Below, one piece after another: positions 18,801-30,093 of a stretch of 64,000 nt of DNA. A model generated the notes under the pieces. The model saw only the letters and a program-made list of their open reading frames with translations, was not told the origin of the DNA and ran no database searches. Position 1 is the stretch's first letter; each line of letters begins with the position of its first letter. Origin of the DNA: Flammeovirga pectinis (GTDB lineage Bacteria; Bacteroidota; Bacteroidia; Cytophagales; Flammeovirgaceae); assembly GCF_003970675.1 (NCBI RefSeq), contig NZ_CP034562.1, positions 4,128,001 to 4,192,000 of the forward strand, read 5' to 3'. The position numbers were made by a program, and so were the translations under genes.

Positions 18801-21800
18801 TTTGATATACATGTTGTGGGTTTTGTCTGGTAGATGTATTATCATCTCCAAAGTCCCACGCCCATGCTGTAGGTATATTTTCAGATTCATCTGTAAATTG
18901 AACTGCTAAACCTTCGTTACCTTCTGTAACATCTGCACTAAATGCAGCAATTGGAGGAATACCAACTACAATGTATTCTTCTTTTGTAATAGCATCTTCG
19001 CCACCAGCATTTGTTACTGTTAAGCTAACCGAATAAGTACCAACTACTGTATAGGTATAGAATGGGTTTTGATCTGTTGAAGTATTACCATCACCAAAAT
19101 CCCAAGCCCATGCTGTTGGAACATTTCTAGACATATCTGTAAAGCTCACAGTCAACGGACTTTCTCCTTGCATTCTGTTTACTTCAAATGCTGCTTCTGG
19201 AGCAATTAATTCTACTTCTAAATCAACTTGCTCGTTGTAATCTTCTGTACCAATAATTAACGTCTCGGCAACTGAATTATAACCTACTAAATCGATTGAG
19301 TAAGCTACTTCATCCCCTTCATTTAAACCTTCAAGGATAATAGCACCTCTCACATCTGTAGTATAAACTTCGTTATTATCTCCTACAAGAATAGCTACAC
19401 CTGATAGTGGTTTACCTTCTTCGTCTTTCACAAGAATAGATGCTGTAAATACAGGAGGAATATACGTTGATAATGCTACTTGAGTGGTAACATCAGCACC
19501 TTTCACAGAGAATGTACTATTATAAGTAGTAAACCCATCGCTTACCACCGTAAATGTTTTATCAAGAATATTTGTTGATGTTAAACTTGCAACACCTCCA
19601 AAATCTGTGATTAATGCATCATACCCTTCAACAATAATTGATGCACCTTCAATAGATTGATCGGCTTCATCTTTCACTATAAATGTAACAGTTTGGTCCG
19701 ATTCAGCAACATATTCACTCACTGGAGTAATAGTAATATCATCTAAATAAATAATACCTGTACCTCCTGTTGTTGCATTCATTCTTAGTCCAATCCATGC
19801 AATAGTTACTTCTTCTCTGTCTACATCAATTGGTACTACGTATTCTTTAGAAATAGTTACCCACTTCCCTTTTTCTACACCTGTAATATCAATGTATTCT
19901 ACTTTTGCACCATCAGTATCGTATTTAATTGGTGCTGCAATCTTTTCAATTGTAGCTGCTTCATCAATCCATACTTTCATAGCAACTACTACATTTTCGG
20001 TTACCACTACATTTGGCAAACCTGCACCTTTTGGCGTTAAATTCTTGCTACCACTTGTTATTTCTTCTTCTACAAAAATCTTAACTGCATTTCCACCACC
20101 CCAATACTTCTCTGTAGTGAATGTGTAAAAATCAGTATTTACAGTCCATAGAGTTGTAGATGCATCTTCTTCAAAACCAAAATAACAAGAGTTGAGAAGT
20201 GCAGTTTCGTCTGCTGAGCATCCTCCATCTTCGCCACCTTCTGACACATCAGTTACTCTAATTTCGTCTAAGTAGACTACACCATTTGTACCGGCATCTG
20301 CTACCTGAACCTGTAATTTAATACGGTTAAAGTCGTTTAAGTTACCTTCTGCAATTGTTGCTTTAATTGTTGCCCATTTTCCATGTTCAATTCCAGTTAA
20401 ATCAAATTGCATTACCGGAGATGTTAAATCTGCTACTCTAATTTTATTGATTGTACTTCCTTCCTCAATAAATACTTTCATAGAAAATTCTAAATCACGA
20501 TCTCTAGGTAAAACAGCAGATCCTTTATCTACATAAACAGATTTTGTTTTATCTAATGTCGATCCATACGCAAAACGCATTACTCTTTCACCATGAGGTG
20601 CACCATTCAAATTCACGATACCAAATTCTGTATCACCTGTCCAACGCACACGTACTTTTCCACTTCCAAGATCAATCAATGTTGGTCCTTCAAAACCAAA
20701 CAAGTGAGAGTTCATGTAATTTAAATCATCTGGTCCGTTTGCAATATCTTTTGGCGTCTCATCTGCTGGGTCTGTTACCCCTGGTTCTCCTTCTTTCTTT
20801 TTAATTTGAATATCATCTACAAACAAGTATCCTTCGCCAGTAGCATTAAGATCTGCTTCTCTAATACGAACTGTAACTTGTCCGTTTGTTGGGTCACTAT
20901 CTTTTCCAAAACTGATAGTTTTTGTTAATGTTACCCATCCGTCAGCTTCTGTAATTGATGAAATATCGAATGAATTAATGATATATAAGCTTTGAGGTTT
21001 ATTATCCTTTAGCATGATATCAAAATTCTTGATTCTATTCTCCTCTTTTGCTTTTACACGCACAGAAAGTTCATACTCCCCTTCGGGCATATAAAGTGAT
21101 TTAATTGGAGAATGTGCCGCTAAAGAAACATTACTCGCTATGTTAGAAACATTCGAAAGATCTAAACTTCTTTGCCCAGAATTAAATTCATCTCTGCTAT
21201 ATGCAGCGCCACTTGTACCAAGGAACCAATTTTTCTCTTCACCATCTAAATATTGGCTTCCTTCAAAACCAAATAATACAGCATCTAAACCTGTAAATGG
21301 TAAAGGAATATTTTCTACAATTTCTATATCATCAAAATATACAGTAGACGTTGTGCCATCATTTGCAGCGGCATCTCCTGGTTGAATAACGATAGAAAAA
21401 GTCCCTTCTGGAGAAGTACCCGGATCCATAGTAAAATCATAACTAACATCTACCCATTCGCCCGTTGTTGCAGGTAAATTAAAAGGATCTAAATTAGAAC
21501 TTGGATTCTTAACAAATAACCTAAAACGACTTGCTGCACTTCCTGCTTCTACAAAAACTTTTGCTTTAAAGGTAAATTTACCTGTTGCCAATTGTACCAT
21601 ACCTGCTGGAGCGTGTGCAGCACCACCGTTTCCTGTTAATGGAGCCGTATGATGAAACTTTAAACTTTTTGTTCCAGTTGCTGCTTTTTCATCTGTAATC
21701 GTAAAATCCCCGCTAGCACCCATAGACCATTTTTTTGCAGTACCATCTACAACGGCATTTCCTTCAAAGCCAAATAACGTAGCATTTAATGGCAATACCG

Positions 21801-23385
21801 ATTCGGCTACTGCTGGAGGAGCTGGAATTTCAGGTCCAGAAGTCATCCAAATAATAAATTTTGTTCCTGCACCATACAATTCATTTTTAGCAATCATTTC
21901 TCTTTTCAAGAAATCTTCTAGCTTTAATGCTTTTGCATAATAATCTGCATAGTTTGGAGCATTTACATCTTCCAATTGGTTTTTTAGTTCCAATGGGTCT
22001 TCTTCTAAATCAAATAAATATGGTTGATCTTTGTTGGCTAAAACCAATTTGTAACGTGATGTAGCGGCAGAAGCCCACCATCCTGCATCTTCAGTAATGT
22101 AAACTGTATCTGCAACATCAACTAATAAATCTTCATTTGTATATAAATCAGAAATATCTTGTCCATGTATACCTTCCATTGCTGGTAAACCTGCTAAACT
22201 TAAAATTGTAGGAGCAACATCTACGTTCATATTTGGCGTAGTAACAATTTTTCCTTCCTTAATTTTTTCAGGGTAACGAATTATAAATGGAATTTTAGCT
22301 GAATTCTCAAAAGGCACACCTTTATTAATACGGCTATGTTCGAATGTCATATCACCATGGTCTACAGTATAGATTACAATAGTGTTATCTGCAATACCTT
22401 GATCATCTAAGAAATCTAACATTCTACCTACATTCTCATCTACAGAGCGTAACATACCCCAGTATTCTTGCATGTAAAATTCATCAAATTCAGCATATCG
22501 AGTAGAACCATACCATACATCGTTGTTATTTCTTTTGTCTGCCCATGTCGGACGTTTTACAACACCGTCTGCTTCTTCAGCTTCTGTTCTGTACGTTTCT
22601 ACATATGTTTTTGGAGCACCGAATGAAATACTTCTAGCCCAATCTGCATATTTAGGTGACGAATGGTTAGGTGTATGCGGATCTGGAATAGAAACTACCA
22701 TACAAAATGGCTTATCCTCCTTTATATCAGCTTCCATAATTTCTAACGCCTTATTGGTATAGAAATCTGTTGCAAAAATCCATGGTTTGCCATCTACTGG
22801 GTCTGGTTCACCTTCTTCACCCCAGTTGTATGGAGGCTCTCCATCTTCGTTATACCATGTCCAGTGTTCTTTTTCAATTCTCCAATCAATATTATCGAAA
22901 CCAAAATGACGACCAGCTCCCCATACTTTTTCGCCTGGGTTATCGTAACCTTCTAAGTGCCATTTACCAATGTAAGAAGTACTGTATCCGTTCTCCTTAA
23001 ATACATTTGCAAAGGTAGGTAAGTCATCTGTCATTGGTCGGTCATTTCTTGCTGCACCTGTAGAACCAGGATACAAAGAAGTCATTAACGACGCTCTAGA
23101 TGGCGTACATGTTGGCGAAGTAGCATAATGCTTTGTACTTATTGCTCCTTCTGTAGCTATCCTATCAATGTTCGGTGTTTCCATATGTTCCGAAGCATTC
23201 CACGGGTTGTAGTATTCTTCGGCAGAAACGTTACCACTACTCATATCTAAGTTGCGGTACTTACTAATAGTTTTAAAGTTATGTTCATCCGTATGGATTA
23301 TTAAAACGTTGGGCTTGGTTTGTGCATACGCTCCCATAGAAAGAAGTAATGCAATAAAGCCGAGAAAAAGTTTAATTCTTTTCAT
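15835..23385 (-). pseudogene. Giant modular sulfatase with PKD repeats and T9SS tail, split by a nonsense codon
   Basis: One long frame of over 2,500 codons, interrupted by a single TAA at 16921-16923. Start chosen at 23385 (MKRIKLFLGF signal, cleavage after AYA-Q). An upstream in-frame ATG at 23430 would put a basic stretch before the signal. Order: sulfatase S1 (to about 500; formylglycine site C-T-P-S-R at 93-97); four jelly-roll modules each starting LFGFEG or similar; two carboxypeptidase-regulatory-like folds; three divergent PKD domains; another carbohydrate-binding-like module; seven near-identical PKD repeats with acidic linkers; and a T9SS sorting domain (IYPNPATDVVNV to TRKVRVK). 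The stop sits in the fourth repeat: its sister repeats have TCA where this one has TAA. If real, it yields a product of over 2,150 residues lacking the T9SS signal. Likely role: desulfation of algal polysaccharide at the cell surface. Confidence 0.88.
16086..17966. repeat. Seven tandem near-identical PKD-coding repeats
   Basis: The PLAQFTV motif recurs at about 16320, 16584, 16848, 17121, 17385, 17652 and 17925, giving periods of 264, 264, 273, 264, 267 and about 273 bases. Units differ by a few substitutions (for example SYAWSF versus SYTWSF, IMLGESVTF versus ITLGESVIF) and by 3-base steps in the GAA/TTC tract coding the acidic linker. Such identity points to recent duplication or ongoing gene conversion. 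Confidence 0.95.
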
Positions 23386-24146
23386 ACTAATTAATGTTTG
23401 TTGTTTCCTCTTTTTGTAGAAAGAGTACAATTCATTTTTTGCTTTAATTTGTTATTTGTATATCAAAAAGTTAGTGCGATAGTGTATTCTTAATTACTAT
23501 ATTCTTATCTCAGTTCAGAAGAGACCTTTTCAATATTAAAAAAAGAATCAGTAGCTAATTTGTAGTTCTCCAGTAGGTGTCGATCTACTTGTCTCTTTAA
23601 AAAAGTGGTTGGAGAAACTCCATATTATCTACTGACTACAGCTTATTTTTAGTTAGCCGCATTTAATATATATCTATACCATTGGCAATAAATTTTAAAT
23701 TGACATTCTGATGTTTTATTGAATGTTTAATTAACACTTAACATCTCCAAATGTATTGCTGTAGTCTAATTATAGGGTGATTATGAGTGAATAAGATGTT
23801 TCTAAATGTAAATTGATTTCCATACCTCTCTTAAATATTTCTATTGATGAATTAGAATTTTATGTGGGAAATAAGGACTATTTGCTTTCCTCTCTACTAA
23901 GGCAACATAAATGTATTTCTAAGTCCAATGTACAACGTAGTTTTATACTTAATAATTGATGTTTACAGGTATTAAATCTCAATAAATAAATACACCCGAC
24001 AAAAAGAAATACTTTACTTTACGAACAGTTTTATTTACGCAAAAAAACATCATACTAAATAGAAAAACGGTTATTGCATTTACAATTTCACACAAGATCT
24101 ACCCTATTTTTTTAGATCACTTTTTTATTTTAATTGAGAGACGGAA
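23386..24146. other. Divergent intergenic region
   Basis: About 760 bases between the giant sulfatase (minus) and the GH16 gene (plus). AT-rich, with stops in all frames. Likely carries control sites for both galactan-degradation transcripts, but no clear repeat or operator was found. Confidence 0.5.
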
Positions 24147-25496
24147 ATGAAAAGAATTACAAACATAATATCAGCAAGCGCACTATCTATATTATCACTT
24201 TTAACTATTGACACTAAGGCACAAACACCTTTTTCTGACCCTGCCAATAAACAAGGTTGGGTATTGAATAATGCTGTAAGTGATGAGTTTCAAGGTACTT
24301 CTATAGACAAAGACAAATGGATTGTACAAGGTGAAAATGATAATTACGAAAACAACTTTAAAGGGCGTGCTCCTTCGCAATTTGTTCCTCATGCGGTAAG
24401 TGTTGCCAACGGAAAATTGGTTATTACTACTCGTTGGGAGCCTAGTTATGATTTTATAAAAGGAAAACACAAAGGTTTATACTTTGAAAACATTACTACA
24501 GGTGCTGTAATTACAAAAAAGAAGTTTAAAAATGGCTACATGGAAATAAAATGTAAGCCAGCAGATGGACCACTTTCTAGTGCTTTTTGGTTTACAGGAA
24601 AAGGAGGTGAATTAGACCTTTTTGAAATATTTGGTAAATACCCAAAAGATAAAAAGGTAGAACAACTTTACCATACTTCTTTCCATAATTGGGGCTTAGA
24701 TACTAAAGATCCTTTGTATGGAAAAACGAGTTGGGAAAACAAAGTTCAACTTCCAAAACGTCTTGCAGAAGACTACCATGTTTATGGGTGTGAATGGGGA
24801 GAAGATTTTCTTAAAATATACGTTGATGGTCAACTTGTACGCTGCATTACTAAAGATGAAATGGGCGAAGAAAATTGGGTAATGAATAACGAACAAAAGG
24901 TATGGGTAGATAATGAGGTTTTCCCTTGGAAAGCTACACCTAAGAAAGAAGACTTTCCTAAAGAGGGTTTAAAATTTGAGATTGATTATGTACGTGTTTG
25001 GCAAAAGGAGGGTACTACAGATATTGGTTGCCAAGCTACAGAAAATATAATTCCTAATGGCAGTTTTGAAAACGGATTAGATGATTGGAATGTATTGGGT
25101 AAAGTAAAGGTCGTTCAAGCAAAAAAAGATATTATTGATGGTAAAAAGTATGTAAAATTAAGTGCAGGAAAAGAAGCTACTGTTTCTAAAGTAATAGCAT
25201 TAAAACCACATACTACTTACATTTTGTCTGCGTATGCACGTTCACCTTTTACGAATATGAAAGATGTTTGGCAAAATGGTTGGTTAGGTGTTAAGGCTTT
25301 TGGAACGGGACAACAACCAATAATTAAATACTTTAGTAATGAGTGGAATAGACAGAGTATTCTCTTTACAACGGGAGCTAATGCGAATAAAACATATATC
25401 TATTTCACAAATAAATGGCAGAAAAAAGAAGTTCATGTAGATCATTTTGAATTGATAGAAACCATCAACGAAAATAAGACCGTGGACGGTAAATAA
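24147..25496 (+). CDS. GH16 family glycoside hydrolase (galactanase-like) with C-terminal CBM-like module
   Basis: A 449-residue secreted endo-acting enzyme. The signal peptide ends near TKAQ. The GH16 domain spans about 30-290. The catalytic motif GGELDLFEIFG (Glu155 nucleophile, Asp157, Glu160 acid/base) has the one-residue bulge (ExDxxE) seen in carrageenases, agarases, porphyranases and laminarinases. Trp-rich subsites such as TTRWEP and SAFWFTG fit a galactan cleft. The C-terminal about 150 residues (IIPNGSFENGLDDWNV to HVDHFELIE) form a CBM4/9-like jelly roll. There is no T9SS tail, so it may stay in the periplasm. A close paralogue lies downstream. By context it probably acts on a carrageenan or furcellaran type polymer; specificity is not proven. 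Confidence 0.9.
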   Translation: MKRITNIISASALSILSLLTIDTKAQTPFSDPANKQGWVLNNAVSDEFQGTSIDKDKWIVQGENDNYENNFKGRAPSQFVPHAVSVANGKLVITTRWEPSYDFIKGKHKGLYFENITTGAVITKKKFKNGYMEIKCKPADGPLSSAFWFTGKGGELDLFEIFGKYPKDKKVEQLYHTSFHNWGLDTKDPLYGKTSWENKVQLPKRLAEDYHVYGCEWGEDFLKIYVDGQLVRCITKDEMGEENWVMNNEQKVWVDNEVFPWKATPKKEDFPKEGLKFEIDYVRVWQKEGTTDIGCQATENIIPNGSFENGLDDWNVLGKVKVVQAKKDIIDGKKYVKLSAGKEATVSKVIALKPHTTYILSAYARSPFTNMKDVWQNGWLGVKAFGTGQQPIIKYFSNEWNRQSILFTTGANANKTYIYFTNKWQKKEVHVDHFELIETINENKTVDGK

Positions 25497-25712
25497 TATA
25501 TTTTAATTTTGAATAGGTTGTGATAATTCTGTAGAGACTGATATTGAATAGGTAGAAAAGTCGGGTGTACAATACCTCCCTACTTTTAGGGGTGCTTCCT
25601 TCTTATTCACTTATTCTGATTAATTTCAGTCTCTTCTTTTCACCCCTTTAAAATTACTCTTACTACTAACACAAACTTAACACTTTAGCATATTTTTTAA
25701 TACTAAAATGAA

Positions 25713-27869
25713 ATGAAAACAACACTATTACTACTTTCTCTACTTCTTATAACGGATATAAAGTCCATCGCTCAAGATATCTATCCACATACCGATCCTG
25801 AAAATACAGGAGATTGGTTTTTAAAGGCAGATGTTAGTGATGAATTTAATACATCTACTCTAGACCTTAACAAATGGTGGTTACAAGGTCAGGCACATAA
25901 TGGAGGTACATTCTATGCTAATAATTTTAAAGGTAGAAGACCTTCTCAATTTGTTCCTCATGCTGTAAAGGTAGAAGATGGGTTGCTGTATATTACTACT
26001 CGATGGGAGCCAGATTTTGATTTTCTAGATGAACCTAAAAATGGTGAAATCTATGAAAACATCACTACAGGTGCTATAATTTCTAAAAAAACGTTCCAAT
26101 ACGGTTATATGGAAATTCGCTGTAAAGTAGCTGATGCTCCTATTTCTAGTGCTTTTTGGTCTACAGGAGACACCAACACTGATAGTGGAGATAATGGTAG
26201 AAATTCTGGCGAATTAGATGTTTTTGAACATATTGGTAGTAGTACTAAAGATCCCGATGTTGAATATTTATACCACACCTCCTTCCATGATTGGCGTTTA
26301 CCCAGTAACCGTCCAGATTATGGTTTAACTTGTTGGGACAACCAACACCGCTTAGATTATAAAGTTGCAGAAGATTACCATATATGGGCTGCTGAATGGG
26401 GCGAAGACTATATTAAAATCTTTGTAGATGATAAAATGATTCGATGTGTAACCAAAGCAGAAATTGGTGAAGAAAATTGGGTAATGTATGGGTCTCAAAA
26501 AGTTTGGGTAGACAATGAAGTTTTTCCGTGGAAAGGGATTCCTACAGAAGAAGAATTAAAAGACGAAAGGTGTCAGTTTATTGTTGATTATGTTAGGGTT
26601 TGGCAAAAGAAAACACCAATGCTTTACCAAGGTTGTGATCTTGAAGACAACTTAGTAACCAACCCAAGTTTTGAAGATGATTTAGAAAATTGGACTGTCA
26701 CTGAAAATGACCTAGCAGTAGTATCCAATTCAGAAGAGAGTTATAATGGAACAAAACATGTTAAGTTCGAAAATGGAAAAGCTACTACCCTATCTCAAGA
26801 AATTACTGTAAAACCTAATACAGTATATATACTGTCTGCATTCTCATTAGCACCAAATACAAATGGACAAGATAAATGGGACAATGCTTGGTTGGGTATT
26901 GAAAAAGAAAATGGTGACAAAGTTGAGATAAAATACTTTAGAAATTTTTGGAACAGAAAAAGTTTACAATTCACGACTGAAGAAAACACATCTAAAATTA
27001 AGATTTTCTTTACCAACGCTAATGTCGGCTCAAATGCTAAAGAAATACTTTTAGACCAAATAGAATTAAGAGAAACATTACCGCTCTTTGTAGAAGCAGT
27101 AGCACCAATTGCCAACTTTATGATGGAAATTTCCACAGAAGAAGGTATTGTACAATTTAAAGACGAATCTGAAGGTACTGTAGCTGCTTGGGAATGGGAT
27201 TTTGGAGATGAAAATTATTCTACCAAACAGCATCCTATACACACTTACCAAGAGGCAGGTACATATACAGTTACTTTAATTGTAAAAAACAATGGAGGAA
27301 CATCATCTACATCAAAGATGATTACAATTACGGAAAACAATACAATTGAAGAACAGCTGATAGCAAATTTTACTACAGCACACGATACTGTTTTTGTAGA
27401 AGAAGCCATCACTTTTAAAGATACATCTATCGGAGACGTTTCATCTTGGAAATGGGAATTTGGCGATGACAATGAAGCTACTTCTCAAAACCCATCACAC
27501 AGTTATAATAAAGAAGGTACATACATGGTTAAATTAACAGTAAATAATACCATAGGATCTGCGTCTACTTCTAAATTGATTACTGTGATAGCAGAAAACG
27601 AACCAACACTTCCTACTTCAATTACACCTATCTTGGATAGGAAAGTGAACATTTATCCAAACCCATCAAATGGCAATTTTTCTGTAGAAATAGAGAATTG
27701 GCATACGGATATCAAAATGAGTGTAATTGATCAAAATGGAAAAATTTTATACCAGAAAAAATTAAATGCTGCATTGGTAAATGTAAATACCCAACTAAGA
27801 AAAGGTGTTTACTTTATCAGATTAGAAAATAAAGCTATCATCATCACTAAAAAGCTGATCATTCTATAA
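25713..27869 (+). CDS. GH16 family glycoside hydrolase with CBM-like, two PKD domains and T9SS tail
   Basis: A 718-residue paralogue of the gene upstream. The signal peptide ends KSIAQ. The GH16 domain (about 25-300) has SGELDVFEHIG with catalytic Glu167, Asp169 and Glu172, and an insertion (GDTNTDSGDNGRNSG) just before it. A CBM4/9-like module follows (about 310-450), then two PKD domains (each with a WxWDFGDEN / WKWEFGDDN core) and a T9SS sorting domain (VNIYPNPSNGNFSVEI to KKLIIL). It is thus the surface or secreted form of the enzyme, in contrast to its neighbour. The sulfatase starts 16 bases after its stop, so the two are probably one transcript. Confidence 0.92.
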   Translation: MKTTLLLLSLLLITDIKSIAQDIYPHTDPENTGDWFLKADVSDEFNTSTLDLNKWWLQGQAHNGGTFYANNFKGRRPSQFVPHAVKVEDGLLYITTRWEPDFDFLDEPKNGEIYENITTGAIISKKTFQYGYMEIRCKVADAPISSAFWSTGDTNTDSGDNGRNSGELDVFEHIGSSTKDPDVEYLYHTSFHDWRLPSNRPDYGLTCWDNQHRLDYKVAEDYHIWAAEWGEDYIKIFVDDKMIRCVTKAEIGEENWVMYGSQKVWVDNEVFPWKGIPTEEELKDERCQFIVDYVRVWQKKTPMLYQGCDLEDNLVTNPSFEDDLENWTVTENDLAVVSNSEESYNGTKHVKFENGKATTLSQEITVKPNTVYILSAFSLAPNTNGQDKWDNAWLGIEKENGDKVEIKYFRNFWNRKSLQFTTEENTSKIKIFFTNANVGSNAKEILLDQIELRETLPLFVEAVAPIANFMMEISTEEGIVQFKDESEGTVAAWEWDFGDENYSTKQHPIHTYQEAGTYTVTLIVKNNGGTSSTSKMITITENNTIEEQLIANFTTAHDTVFVEEAITFKDTSIGDVSSWKWEFGDDNEATSQNPSHSYNKEGTYMVKLTVNNTIGSASTSKLITVIAENEPTLPTSITPILDRKVNIYPNPSNGNFSVEIENWHTDIKMSVIDQNGKILYQKKLNAALVNVNTQLRKGVYFIRLENKAIIITKKLIIL

Positions 27870-27885
27870 AATAATCCTTAGAATA

Positions 27886-29325
27886 ATGAGAAAATCTAAC
27901 ATGAATAAACTACTCAGACCTCTATTAATTATTGGTTGTCTTGCTTTCTTTACTGCACCAATAGAAGCACAAAAAAAGAGTAAGCAACCAAATATACTTT
28001 TTGTATTAATTGATGATTTGGGTTGGAAAGACCTTGGCGTTTATGGAGGTGAATTTATACAAACTCCAGTTACAGACCAATTAGCAAAAGAAGGAATGCG
28101 TTTTACACAAGCGTATGCTTCACCGGTTTGTTCGCCTACAAGAGCAAGTTTAGTTTCTGGACAAAACCCTATTCGTCATGGTATTTGGGAAGTGTTAGGC
28201 GTAAGCGATCGTCCGTATGCGAAACTAAAATCGCCTAAAATGGCAACTAAATTAGCTGCAGATGTAGACTCGTATGCAGAACTTTTAAATGCACAAGGGT
28301 ATACGTGTGGAATAGTAGGTAAATGGCATGCAGGGGGTAAACCACAAGATGTTGGTTTTGCAAAAATCAATAAGAACATTACAGACCCTACGCTTGTAAA
28401 ATATATTGAAGAAAATGAGATGCACGAACTCGGAGAAATTACTGCTGAAGGCATACAGTTTATTCGTGACCATAAAGAAGAACCTTTCTTTTTATGTGTA
28501 TCTCACCATGCAGTACATGCTCCTTTATATGCCAGAACTGAGCTTATAGATAAGTATAATGCTAGATTAAGAAAAACTGGTATTTCTAATATCCACCCCA
28601 CTTATGCCGCTATGGTAGAAATGGCAGACGAGTCTACTGGTTTATTATTAGATGAACTTAAAGAACTAGGTTTAGACAAAAATACGGTAGTTGTATATTA
28701 TTCTGATAATGGTGGAATGGATGGCGATATGTACTTGGCAGAACCTACACCAATGGCAACAACTATGTTACCACTAAGAGATCAAAAAGGTACACTTTAC
28801 GAAGGTGGATTAAGAGTGCCTTTGATTGTTAAATGGCCAGGAGAAGTGGCAGAAAATACTGTAAGTGATACACCCGTACATAGCTACGATCTTTTCTCTA
28901 CATTTATTGACATTGGTAAAACCAAAACACCTGCTCAAAAAGTAGATGGCATCAGTTTAGTGCCATTATTAAAACAGGAAACAGCAACGTTAGATAGAGA
29001 TGCTCTGTATTGGCATTTCCCTACAAATATGTGGACTCGAAACCCGAAAGGAGCTATTAGAAAAGGAGATTACAAATTAATTGAAAATTACCTTACTGGA
29101 GAAATAGAGCTTTATGACCTTGCTGATGATATTGGAGAAACCGTAAACCTTGTAAAGCAGCGTCCTGAAAAAGCAAAAGAATTATACAATGATTTAAAAA
29201 ATTGGAGAGATAGTTTTGGAGGATTAATGCCAACAGAAAACCCCAATTATGATCGTTTTAGAGAACATGAATTTGATTATTACCGTTGGCTAGATCCTGC
29301 TGTATTTAGAAAGAAAAAATCATAA
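27886..29325 (+). CDS. Sulfatase (family S1), secreted
   Basis: A 479-residue sulfatase. A signal peptide ends at IEAQ. The internal ATG at 27901 (MNKLLRPLL) gives a more usual signal and may be the true start. Motifs: NILFVLIDDLGWKDLG with the metal-binding DD, the formylglycine site C-S-P-T-R at residues 82-86 of the longer form, GIVGKWHAGG with the conserved Lys and His, and VVYYSDNGG. It shares a transcription unit with the GH16 genes, with a terminator after it, which ties it to desulfation of the GH16 substrate or product. Maturation needs a formylglycine-generating enzyme encoded elsewhere. Confidence 0.92.
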   Translation: MRKSNMNKLLRPLLIIGCLAFFTAPIEAQKKSKQPNILFVLIDDLGWKDLGVYGGEFIQTPVTDQLAKEGMRFTQAYASPVCSPTRASLVSGQNPIRHGIWEVLGVSDRPYAKLKSPKMATKLAADVDSYAELLNAQGYTCGIVGKWHAGGKPQDVGFAKINKNITDPTLVKYIEENEMHELGEITAEGIQFIRDHKEEPFFLCVSHHAVHAPLYARTELIDKYNARLRKTGISNIHPTYAAMVEMADESTGLLLDELKELGLDKNTVVVYYSDNGGMDGDMYLAEPTPMATTMLPLRDQKGTLYEGGLRVPLIVKWPGEVAENTVSDTPVHSYDLFSTFIDIGKTKTPAQKVDGISLVPLLKQETATLDRDALYWHFPTNMWTRNPKGAIRKGDYKLIENYLTGEIELYDLADDIGETVNLVKQRPEKAKELYNDLKNWRDSFGGLMPTENPNYDRFREHEFDYYRWLDPAVFRKKKS

Positions 29326-29388
29326 AGAATAATAGTGGATTCTCCTTTAAATGGGAGGAAAAGTGTGTGCTATTTATAACTAGTGTGG

Positions 29389-29426
29389 AGTAGTGTAACC
29401 TGTTAATGGCTACACTACTTTTTTTA
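29389..29426 (+). terminator. Terminator of the GH16-sulfatase unit
   Basis: AGTAGTGTA (29389-29397) is perfectly complementary to TACACTACT (29411-29419), followed by a run of T. Confidence 0.85.
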
Positions 29427-29465
29427 TAGATCAATAGTTCTGCTTATACAATAGAATATATTACC

Positions 29466-30074
29466 TTGTTTAAGAAATACAATTATTTTTTACGGATGAT
29501 AAACAATCTATTAATACAGAACATCAATAAACACACTCCATTTTCTGATGAAGAACAAGAAGAATTCTGCAAGAGTTTTCACCTTAAATCTTTTAAGAAA
29601 AAAGAATTTATTTTAGAACAAGGTGAGGTCTGTAAATTCGAAGGGTTTGTTATAGACGGGTGCTTTAGAGTTTTTAATTATGATAAAAAAGGCGATGACA
29701 ATACGCTCTATTTTGCAATTAGTGATTGGTGGTTAATGGATATAGATAGTTTTATGAACCGTACTCCTTCTAACCTAAGTATTCAAGCACTTGAAGACAG
29801 TACCGTTCTTGTTATTAATAGAACCGATAAACTTGCTTTATATGACTCCCTTCCAATTGTAGAAAAATTATTCAGGATAATGTCTCAAAAAGCACTTGTA
29901 TCTTGGCAAGGGCGTTTAATAAACAGTCATTGCCTTACAGCCAAGGAGCGTTATCAGAAATTTCTTATTACCTACCCAGATATATCCTCTAAACTAACAG
30001 ACCGACAAATTGCTAGTTATCTTGGTATTACACATGAGTTTCTCAGTAAATTAAAGAAACAGCTAAAAAAATAA
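29466..30074 (+). CDS. Crp/Fnr-family transcription regulator
   Basis: A cyclic-nucleotide-binding-fold regulator of about 190 residues. The better start is probably the ATG at 29496 (MINNLLIQNINK). The N-terminal beta-roll has FILEQGEVCKFEGFVIDGCFRVF; the C-terminal winged helix has SSKLTDRQIASYLGITHEFLSKLKKQL. The phosphate-binding arginine pattern of cAMP-binding CRP is not obvious, as in many Bacteroidota members with an unknown or no ligand. It sits directly upstream of a same-strand set of oxidative/heme-type genes, with a perfect 16-base palindrome just past its stop. Regulation of those genes is a likely role. Confidence 0.88.
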   Translation: MFKKYNYFLRMINNLLIQNINKHTPFSDEEQEEFCKSFHLKSFKKKEFILEQGEVCKFEGFVIDGCFRVFNYDKKGDDNTLYFAISDWWLMDIDSFMNRTPSNLSIQALEDSTVLVINRTDKLALYDSLPIVEKLFRIMSQKALVSWQGRLINSHCLTAKERYQKFLITYPDISSKLTDRQIASYLGITHEFLSKLKKQLKK

Positions 30075-30093
30075 TTGCCGCTTTTTGTCTAGT

